Assembly: GCA_046292465.1 (NCBI GenBank) | Contig: JBKBRB010000009.1 | Coordinates: 1 to 64,000 of the forward strand | Direction of reading: 5' to 3' | Origin: JANWWM01 sp046292465 | GTDB lineage: Bacteria; Bacteroidota; Chlorobiia; Chlorobiales; Thermochlorobacteraceae | Length of the DNA: 64,000 nucleotides | Shown here: piece by piece, positions 26,350-32,744 of the stretch | Layout: each line of letters begins with the position of its first letter | How positions within the stretch are numbered: position 1 is the stretch's first letter | Translations under genes and position numbers: made by a program | Notes under the pieces: generated by a model | Database searches by the model: none | What the model was told of the DNA's origin: nothing | What the model saw: only the letters and a program-made list of their open reading frames with translations

Positions 26350-27300
26350 ATGATGAAAAATGCATCGCACATTCTCCTTGTTGATGATGAGCCGCTGATT
26401 CTCTCATCAATGCGCGATTTATTGGAAGTCGATTACGTCGTCCACACAGCAGAAAGCGGACAAAAGGCACTGGAGATTTTATCCAAGAATCCGATTAAGG
26501 TGCTGATTAGCGACGAGCGAATGCCTCAAATGCGTGGACATCAACTGCTCAAACGTGCCAGACAAATTAGTCCGAACACGATTCGTATTTTGCTGACAGG
26601 CTACGCTGATTTGGAAAGCGTCATGAACTCTGTGAACGCAGGCGAAATTTTCCGATACCTCAACAAACCATGCCGCAACGATGCACTCTTGAATGTCGTC
26701 CGACTCGGGGTTCAAATCTATGACCGACTTTCATCGCTCAAACCTGTTACGCCTGCCAACACCGCTTCCAAAGATAACCTTAAACCTGACCTTTCACTTC
26801 CCAAATACGACGCGTTGTTCGTCGGATTTACGCCTGACGATATTGCACGACTTCAACTTCGGCTTTCTAAACAGTTCACCATTCGCACTGCCCTCACCGC
26901 CGCCGACGCCTTGAAGATGATTACCGAGATACCACCCGCCATTATCGTGAGCGAACTGCGGTTAGATGATTACGAGGGGCTTGATTTTTTGAAATCTGTT
27001 ATCACTGAACATCCGCAATTAGTGATTATTGTGCTAACCGATACAGTCGATGTCAGTTTGATTACCCAAGCCGTTAATGAACTCAATGTGTTTCGCTACT
27101 TGCCGAAATCCGCAACGCAAGACGATTTAGAGCGCGCCCTTTTAGATGCTGCTACAAAAAGCACGATTTATCGCGCTCAACCTAACGCGAATTTGAGACT
27201 GACTGCGTCGCAAATCGAACCGCCGAAAAAAACACCGCCGCCAACTTCGGAACTGCTCCATCGCTTGCAGTCGGTTCAAGACCAGTTGAAAAAGCATTGA
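26350..27300 (+). CDS. Response regulator with one canonical and one degenerate receiver domain
   Basis: 316 residues, no DNA-binding or enzymatic output domain. Receiver 1 (about 6-125) has the acidic pocket VDDE, phosphoacceptor Asp55 in ISDERMP, Thr83 and Lys106, so it should be phosphorylated. Receiver 2 (about 152-270) keeps Thr230 and Lys253 but lacks the acidic pocket and has Glu202 where Asp is expected (VSELRL), a pseudo-receiver with a built-in acidic side chain. The last 40 residues are Pro-rich with a short helix. Receiver 1 resembles those of RpfG/HD-GYP-type regulators (LLTGYADLESV). No histidine kinase is adjacent. Confidence 0.88.
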   Translation: MMKNASHILLVDDEPLILSSMRDLLEVDYVVHTAESGQKALEILSKNPIKVLISDERMPQMRGHQLLKRARQISPNTIRILLTGYADLESVMNSVNAGEIFRYLNKPCRNDALLNVVRLGVQIYDRLSSLKPVTPANTASKDNLKPDLSLPKYDALFVGFTPDDIARLQLRLSKQFTIRTALTAADALKMITEIPPAIIVSELRLDDYEGLDFLKSVITEHPQLVIIVLTDTVDVSLITQAVNELNVFRYLPKSATQDDLERALLDAATKSTIYRAQPNANLRLTASQIEPPKKTPPPTSELLHRLQSVQDQLKKH

Positions 27301-27301
27301 A

Positions 27302-27736
27302 TCACGCTCGAACCGTTAGCCCAACATCATTGATGCGCACGGCTGAAAGCCTCGTCAGTGGCAACGTTGCGGGCGGTTGAACGACATTCCCTTGACTATC
27401 AAACTCCGACCCATGACAACGGCACAACCAAATGCTCCCCATAAAAACATTGGCATCCATTAACTTGAACTCGGATTCAGGAAGTTTGCGCCGATAGATT
27501 TGAAAGGAGTTCAAGTCGGTAAGCGGAGAGCCATCGATGTTGGTTTGCGGCGTGTTCCAAGTTAGTTTAACATATCGGAGCGATTCGGTCGTCTGCAAGT
27601 TCGTTGGCGGATTTGGAATCGTCGTAATCGGCAACTCAGAAGAAATGCCATCGCGACAAGCATGCAACATGGGAACAGCCGTCATGACTGTCCCCAGCGC
27701 GAGACACTCAATAAATTTTCTTCTCGAGAAATTCAT
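27302..27736 (-). CDS. Exported FN3-Rieske fusion with internal deletion (half Rieske motif only)
   Basis: Twin-arginine signal (SRRKFIECLALG) with a lipobox-like LHAC, then the first strands of a fibronectin III domain (NPPTNLQTTESLRYVKLTWN to FQIYRRKLPESEF). Then comes abruptly the second half of a Rieske domain, WLCRCHGSEFDSQGNVVQPPA, with the box II Cys and His. Box I (C-x-H-x-x-C) and the rest of FN3 are absent, so a 2Fe-2S Rieske cluster cannot form as usual. At 144 residues it is too short for the two domains. The frame is open throughout, so this is an in-frame deletion, not a frameshift. It starts four bases after the peroxidase gene. Confidence 0.7.
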   Translation of the reverse strand: MNFSRRKFIECLALGTVMTAVPMLHACRDGISSELPITTIPNPPTNLQTTESLRYVKLTWNTPQTNIDGSPLTDLNSFQIYRRKLPESEFKLMDANVFMGSIWLCRCHGSEFDSQGNVVQPPATLPLTRLSAVRINDVGLTVRA

Positions 27737-27740
27737 AGGA

Positions 27741-29672
27741 TTAGTATTCGCCTCCAAGTTTGCGACGATTGAGCGAGAGGTCCGACATCTTCGGCAGTGC
27801 AAGCGGTCTTGAGGTCAGACCTGTTGTGTCGGTGAGAGTTTTTACAAAGGCAATCACATCTTGAATTTCTTGTTTGGAAAGCCCGAGCGAATCAAAGGGC
27901 AGGGTTTGATGTGGAAGTTCAATCCCAATGCCTTTTCCGCCGCCGACATTGTAAAATTGCATGACTTCATCGAGCGTTTTGTAGACGCCATTGTGCATAT
28001 AGGGTGAGGTTAATTCCGCATTGCGCACCGATGTGGTCTTAAACGCATAGCGATAAATTTCATGCGGTACAATCGCGCTTTTGCCTGTATCGGGGTCTAT
28101 CGTGGCGTTTTTCCACTTGGCTTCTTTCGGAACGCCAATCACTTCCGATTCATTGGAGGCGTAAGTTGGCGGAATTGTGCCGTTGAAGAGCGGCATAAAA
28201 TGGCAGGTGCCGCATTTGGCTTTGCCCATAAAGAGATTGAACCCGTGCTTTTCTTGGTCGGTCATCTTGGATTTATCGCCTCGCATGTATTGGTCAAAGC
28301 GTGAGTTCAGGCTAACAAGGGTGCGCAGATACGCGCCAATCGCAATTTTGAGATTATCCGCCGTTAGCACATTCCCATTTTCAACCACCACATTTGCCGA
28401 CTTATTCCCAAAGGCTTCTTTGAAGAGCCTGACATAGTCTTCGCTTTGTTGCAATTTTTTTGCCGCCTCCCAAAGCGAACTGTGCATTTCATCTTTGCTT
28501 TCCAATACTTTCATGACGCGGTCTTCGAGGAACTGCGTGCTTTGGTCGTAAGACGAGCTGGCTTGAAGCGTTGCGTTGAGCAAGGTTGGTGTGTTGCGCA
28601 GTTTTGGTTCGCCTTTTATGGTGAGTGCCTTTGGAAGTCCGTCGCCGAAGGCTTTTTCGGGCTGATGGCATGAAGCACAGGCGCGTTTGCCATTTTGCGA
28701 GAGAATCGGGTCGTTGAAGAGCAATCTTCCCAATTCTACTCGTGCGGGATTGCCGCCGCGTGCGTAGCTCGGCGTATAGGCTTCAGGATTGAAGGCGTCT
28801 TTTTCAAAGACCGTCTTTGCGGTGTATGAGAACGGACGAATGTATGTTGGGAACGGAATTTCAAGGACGGTTTGTGCCTCGTATAATTTTTCAGATAAAG
28901 GATTTGCAAAATCCGTGATGAAGGTGAGCCTATCGAAATCGTTGAATGAAACATCTTGTTGAAGATACGCTTTAGCTCTTGTGAGAATTTCGCGAATGTC
29001 GCTGAGCAGCGCGTCGTTTTTTTGTTCAAGATTGCTCGCAAAGAGATTCAAGCCGTCTTCAATTCCTAAGAGCGCGTCTTGCGCATCAACAAAAGAGCGT
29101 TGTGTAACGGGCGCGTCGAAGCCGCTCATGCCAAGCGCGATAATACGAACGATTTCCAAACGCATGGCGTCAAAGAGAAAGGCGTCGTCAAATGCTCTGC
29201 CGCTGATAAGTTCCTTCATGCGTCGGAGCGCGCCTTGCATCGCGTTCAGGTCTTGCGCGATTTCCGCTTTTTTGTCGAGCGAAAAATCTGCAAAGAGTAA
29301 TTCTTCAAGGACTTGAAAGCCTGATGGCGCATTGTAGCGGTCGTCGTCGGGTTCATAATCGGGCAGAGGAGGACCGTTGAGCAATTTTGCCGTGCCAGGA
29401 CTGACGTCTTCCAAAAACCATTCCATTCGCTTGTATTCACGGCGCGTTTCAACAAAGACAGTTTGCAACTGCGAAATGAGCGCGGTTGAATCCGAAGATG
29501 TTTCTAACAACTTAATCGTGTTCGCAAAGAGAGAATCCATTTTTGCAAGCCGCTGTTGATAGTCGCGCTGAATGGCTTCGGAGCGCGCTGCGACCTTCGC
29601 GGGGTTGCTACTGTGATTGCATCGCTGAATTGAGAGGAGCGCGAAAAGTGCAAGAAGAACACATCGCCACAT
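27741..29672 (-). CDS. Di-haem cytochrome c peroxidase/MauG family protein with imelysin-like N-terminal domain
   Basis: Periplasmic or lipoprotein redox enzyme (signal peptide with LLSIQRC at about residues 12-18). Residues 25-280 are helical and carry PGTAKLLNGPPLPD and APSGFQVLEELLF, the signature of imelysin-like peroxidase N-domains. The C-terminal part is a CCP/MauG unit with two CxxCH haem sites, CASCHQPEKAFGDG near 333 and CGTCHFMPLFNG near 487. It ends with TTSVRNAELTSPYMHNGVYKTLDEVMQFY. At 643 residues it is complete. The substrate is unknown. It lies downstream of a terminator that follows the PhoX-like gene. Confidence 0.85.
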   Translation of the reverse strand: MWRCVLLALFALLSIQRCNHSSNPAKVAARSEAIQRDYQQRLAKMDSLFANTIKLLETSSDSTALISQLQTVFVETRREYKRMEWFLEDVSPGTAKLLNGPPLPDYEPDDDRYNAPSGFQVLEELLFADFSLDKKAEIAQDLNAMQGALRRMKELISGRAFDDAFLFDAMRLEIVRIIALGMSGFDAPVTQRSFVDAQDALLGIEDGLNLFASNLEQKNDALLSDIREILTRAKAYLQQDVSFNDFDRLTFITDFANPLSEKLYEAQTVLEIPFPTYIRPFSYTAKTVFEKDAFNPEAYTPSYARGGNPARVELGRLLFNDPILSQNGKRACASCHQPEKAFGDGLPKALTIKGEPKLRNTPTLLNATLQASSSYDQSTQFLEDRVMKVLESKDEMHSSLWEAAKKLQQSEDYVRLFKEAFGNKSANVVVENGNVLTADNLKIAIGAYLRTLVSLNSRFDQYMRGDKSKMTDQEKHGFNLFMGKAKCGTCHFMPLFNGTIPPTYASNESEVIGVPKEAKWKNATIDPDTGKSAIVPHEIYRYAFKTTSVRNAELTSPYMHNGVYKTLDEVMQFYNVGGGKGIGIELPHQTLPFDSLGLSKQEIQDVIAFVKTLTDTTGLTSRPLALPKMSDLSLNRRKLGGEY

Positions 29673-29699
29673 ATTTTACAACTGTTTAAGATTGAAATG

Positions 29700-29735
29700 A
29701 AAAACGCCACATAGAACTCTCGCTCTATGCGGCGT
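29700..29735 (-). terminator. Rho-independent terminator after the PhoX-like gene
   Basis: Minus strand: 12-base arm ACGCCGCATAGA, eight-base loop, complementary arm TCTATGTGGCGT (one G-U pair), then TTTTTC. It sits between the PhoX-like gene stop and the peroxidase start, so the peroxidase probably has limited read-through or its own promoter. The hairpin is nearly symmetrical and could also act on the plus strand. Confidence 0.82.
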
Positions 29736-29757
29736 AAATTTTTAACAACAAGCAGAC

Positions 29758-31335
29758 TTAACGAGCAAGCCCTTTGAGAATGAGAACTTGGCTACCTTGT
29801 GTATCAGGTGGATTGTTGAATGGACGCGGACGGTCTCCATCTTTGTCGGGGTCATCAAATTCAGGTGCTCTCCAACCGTGCGGTTGAACGCAAAGTAAGA
29901 AGACGCCTTCCATACCGATTTTGTCAGAAATGTCGAGAAATGTGCCGTATTCCCAAGAACCAATTCTTCCGGGGTTTACTGTGCCGCTGAACGGTGTTCC
30001 GTCAGTTTTGAGGAACGGACGACCGTCGCGGTGATGGTCGACTTCAAGCACGATTTTCATCACACCCGTGTTGAGATTGTATTGGTAGATGTAGGCATCG
30101 TGGCGATTGATGGTCGGGTCGCCGCTGTTGTAGGAGTTCGGGTCTTCTTGAACATAGACATAATTCTTCGTTACAAGAATGTTGTCAGGGTTCATGAATG
30201 AGGTTTCAAGCGCGCCAATTGTGCGATTTTGATTGACTGTGCCGCCTTGGCTAAGAGGTGCTGACATCGCATCGCCATCAAGGAAGACTGAGAGTTTGCC
30301 TTTGAGCGGGTCGTTCGGGTCTAAGACCAACTTGTAGACGCGTCCCCACATTGTGCGTGAGCGGTCTGCATTTTGACCTGAATGGTTTTGACCTGTTACG
30401 TTGAAATAAACTTCTCTGCCAACTCCATCTTTACGATAGTCAATGTCTTCAACACGACCAAACTTGATTGCCTTTGCGGCGTCAGCGGCTTGGTCGGTGC
30501 CTTGCAAGTTCAATCCACCCGGAATTTCGCGGAAGACGACATCGTATTGCTGACCCTTGACCATGTTCATCTCGGTTTGGTCGTCATTAAGACGTGCCAA
30601 CACATAGAGTTTGCCGTTGTCGAGGTCACCGACGGTGTTGCTCACATACATTGCCACTTGTCCGCCGTATTGGTCGGTATTGTCATCGCCGATGAGGATA
30701 ACAGTTTTGCCGTTGTAGGCGGTTTTCGGAAGCGGGACAGCATTTTCCGTACTCCATACGCCCATCGCAGGAAGTGATTTTGCCGTGTTCTTCGCGCCGA
30801 AGGGATTTACTGCCCAAACGCGCGAGTCTGCATTTCCATTGCCGCCCGGACCGCTGAATCCTTCGCTTCCCGATAAGAACACAGGTCCGAAACCATGTTC
30901 GGCAGGTTCGGCGAGCGTGCCAGAGCATTGACGCCAGTTGCCTTGCGACGAGGTCAGCACATAATCCATCGTCAGCGGCTTCAAGTCCTTGTCAAGCGTG
31001 ATGCGAGAGATGGCATAATTATCTTCATGCTCAACGAGAAGCGTGTAGTTGCCGTCGTTATTGCGAATGAAACCCGCGCCGTCAGCCGCGCCGCCAAACA
31101 CGTATTGTGTGTTGTCGCCAGCAGGTGCAGGAATACGGTCATCACTGCTGATGAGCGTGAAGACTTCAACGCCGTTCATCACGTCCTTGACCAAGGCAGG
31201 CGTAACCGAACGGTTTGCAAGTTGCGCTTGGTAGGGTGCGGCGTTCCCGGCTCCCGAGTCCTCTTTGCAACCCACAAGTGCCGCGCCGCCAATCATAAGC
31301 GACGCGAAAGAAGCAAGAATTGAATTGTTTTTCAT
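29758..31335 (-). CDS. PhoX/DUF839-like lipoprotein (possible alkaline phosphatase family)
   Basis: 525-residue exported lipoprotein (MKNNSILASFASLMIGGAALVGC, Cys about 23). The mature part is a propeller-like protein with segments common in DUF839/PhoX proteins: NYTLLVEHEDNYAISRIT, FGRVEDIDYRKDG, GRVYKLVLDPNDPLKG, and MNPDNILVTKNYVYVQEDPN. PhoX enzymes are calcium- and iron-dependent phosphomonoesterases in the periplasm and typical Pho-regulon members. I cannot confirm all metal ligands by eye, and PhoX normally uses a Tat signal, which is not seen here. The candidate Pho box upstream supports the call. Confidence 0.62.
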   Translation of the reverse strand: MKNNSILASFASLMIGGAALVGCKEDSGAGNAAPYQAQLANRSVTPALVKDVMNGVEVFTLISSDDRIPAPAGDNTQYVFGGAADGAGFIRNNDGNYTLLVEHEDNYAISRITLDKDLKPLTMDYVLTSSQGNWRQCSGTLAEPAEHGFGPVFLSGSEGFSGPGGNGNADSRVWAVNPFGAKNTAKSLPAMGVWSTENAVPLPKTAYNGKTVILIGDDNTDQYGGQVAMYVSNTVGDLDNGKLYVLARLNDDQTEMNMVKGQQYDVVFREIPGGLNLQGTDQAADAAKAIKFGRVEDIDYRKDGVGREVYFNVTGQNHSGQNADRSRTMWGRVYKLVLDPNDPLKGKLSVFLDGDAMSAPLSQGGTVNQNRTIGALETSFMNPDNILVTKNYVYVQEDPNSYNSGDPTINRHDAYIYQYNLNTGVMKIVLEVDHHRDGRPFLKTDGTPFSGTVNPGRIGSWEYGTFLDISDKIGMEGVFLLCVQPHGWRAPEFDDPDKDGDRPRPFNNPPDTQGSQVLILKGLAR

Positions 31336-31427
31336 TATTTGAGATTGTTTGAGATTGTTTGTCAGTATGATATTCTTCTATGCAGGTGTATAAGGGTGTC
31401 GCCATAAAGTTCTGCATAAAATTGGCG

Positions 31428-31435
31428 CAAAGATA
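31428..31435 (-). promoter_or_regulatory. -10 element of the PhoX-like gene
   Basis: Minus-strand TATCTTTG, a perfect TAnnTTTG. It implies a transcript with an 85-base leader. No -33 TTTG is present; the TTAA repeat array occupies that position, as at activator-dependent promoters. Confidence 0.5.
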
Positions 31436-31456
31436 TTGGGGGCGATTTTACGCGAC

Positions 31457-31511
31457 GGTTAAGACGGTGTTAAATATTGTTTAACACAGCGTATTAACAA
31501 CAATGCATTAA
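31457..31511 (-). promoter_or_regulatory. Candidate Pho box: TTAA repeats at 11-base spacing
   Basis: TTAA cores start at 31459, 31470, 31481, 31494 and 31508. The three nearest the promoter are exactly 11 bases apart. Read on the coding (minus) strand they are GTTAAACA, TTTAACAC and CTTAACCG. This is the architecture of PhoB/PhoP/SphR boxes (cyanobacterial consensus CTTAACCT repeated every 11 bases). The proximal repeat ends about 24 bases upstream of the -10 element. A perfect 8-base inverted repeat GTGTTAAA/TTTAACAC (31467-31474, 31480-31487) lies within it. Confidence 0.6.
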
Positions 31512-31530
31512 CGCAACGTATCAAAGCGAA

Positions 31531-32718
31531 TTAAATCCCGATTTCCATCTGACCACGAAACACAGTGAAGGTTTGTGGCGCAAGTCCGTTCCAAAATCGT
31601 CGCTCTGCAAGCGTAATGTCGCCTTGAATTTTGATGGACGGGAGAATGATAATTTTTCCAACGCAAAACGTGGCTTCACGCTGCGCAAAGGCAAATGGCT
31701 TGATGCTGGATTGAGGTGTTGTGATTGCAATTCGTCCTGCAAACTCAAACAAGTTTTCAAACACGTATCCTGCTTGAATATGCCCACCAATGCCGTTGTA
31801 AATCAAACGGCGCATGCCGCTCGGCGAGAACTGAATTGGATTGTCGGCATTGCGATAAAGCATCTCGACTTCAAACGACCACCCGCGATACTTGGCAAGC
31901 AAATCCAAAATCCCAGTTTGAATGTTGGTTGGTTCAGAGAGCAGAAATCCGATTTGCGAACTCGTGCGAATCGCATTGTGATTGAAGATGTAACTGCCTG
32001 CAACCGCAAGTTTGAAGTTGCTTTCGCGGAAGACATCGGACTCGATATAATCGCCACCGTTCTGAAACAGTCCGAATGGAAGCCACTCAAGACGTGCGGT
32101 ATAACTTAATCCGCGCCAATCAGGGGTTTGATTGCGCCCTTCACCTGTGGTGAGCGCAAGCGTGAATCGCAGATGGGCATGGTCGCCGGTTGGTATTTGC
32201 GTTCGGAACTGAAAGCCAATATCGCGGTCGACATCGAACAGGACATGGTCAATGCCACGCTCGATGATTTGCAGTCGGAGCGACGAGATAATTCGCGAGC
32301 GATGTGCGGGCAATTTTGCTTGTCCAAATGCCAGCCATGTAGTCGGAGTAAAGTTGTATTGAAGCAGAAGGTCGCGCACCGGACGGCGATTCAAGTCGCT
32401 TTCCTCGATGCGTTGAGGCAAAACATCAAACTCGACGAAGTGCAGTTGAAAGAGGTAGGTGAGTTTAGGCGAGAACAAATTTCCGGCTGTCCAAATGCGC
32501 GCACGGCGGGCGAAAATCTCTTCCTCAAAATCGTTCGCACGAAGTTCGTTGCTCGAGAGTGCCCGCATCTGAACACGCGGACGAATGTTCATCGTGAACG
32601 TGCTATCGCTCGATGTTAGCCAAATCCCTTCACCCCATTGCGTTTTAATTTTCGGCTGCGCCAACACGCTAAGCGACATGAAACAAAACAAACTTGCAAG
32701 AGATAGCCGCCAAATCAT
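31531..32718 (-). CDS. OprP/OprO-type porin (Porin_O_P family)
   Basis: Outer-membrane barrel of 395 residues with a signal peptide (residues 1-20, cleavage after VLAQ). The N-terminal strands FTMNIRPRVQMRALSS and RRARIWTAGNLFSPKLTYLFQL are typical of phosphate/polyphosphate-selective porins of Pseudomonas (OprP, OprO) and their many Bacteroidota relatives. The C-terminus ends in a short strand (FRGQMEIGI). Selectivity cannot be read by eye. It lies upstream of the PhoX-like gene on the same strand with a 195-base gap holding the Pho-box candidate. Confidence 0.82.
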   Translation of the reverse strand: MIWRLSLASLFCFMSLSVLAQPKIKTQWGEGIWLTSSDSTFTMNIRPRVQMRALSSNELRANDFEEEIFARRARIWTAGNLFSPKLTYLFQLHFVEFDVLPQRIEESDLNRRPVRDLLLQYNFTPTTWLAFGQAKLPAHRSRIISSLRLQIIERGIDHVLFDVDRDIGFQFRTQIPTGDHAHLRFTLALTTGEGRNQTPDWRGLSYTARLEWLPFGLFQNGGDYIESDVFRESNFKLAVAGSYIFNHNAIRTSSQIGFLLSEPTNIQTGILDLLAKYRGWSFEVEMLYRNADNPIQFSPSGMRRLIYNGIGGHIQAGYVFENLFEFAGRIAITTPQSSIKPFAFAQREATFCVGKIIILPSIKIQGDITLAERRFWNGLAPQTFTVFRGQMEIGI

Positions 32719-32744
32719 TCTCGTTCAAAATCTTAAACTGCGTT

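Noticed and set aside
31341..31360. 10-base tandem repeat GAGATTGTTT in the PhoX-like leader
   Set aside because: Only two copies, just upstream of the start; could be chance, no known function.
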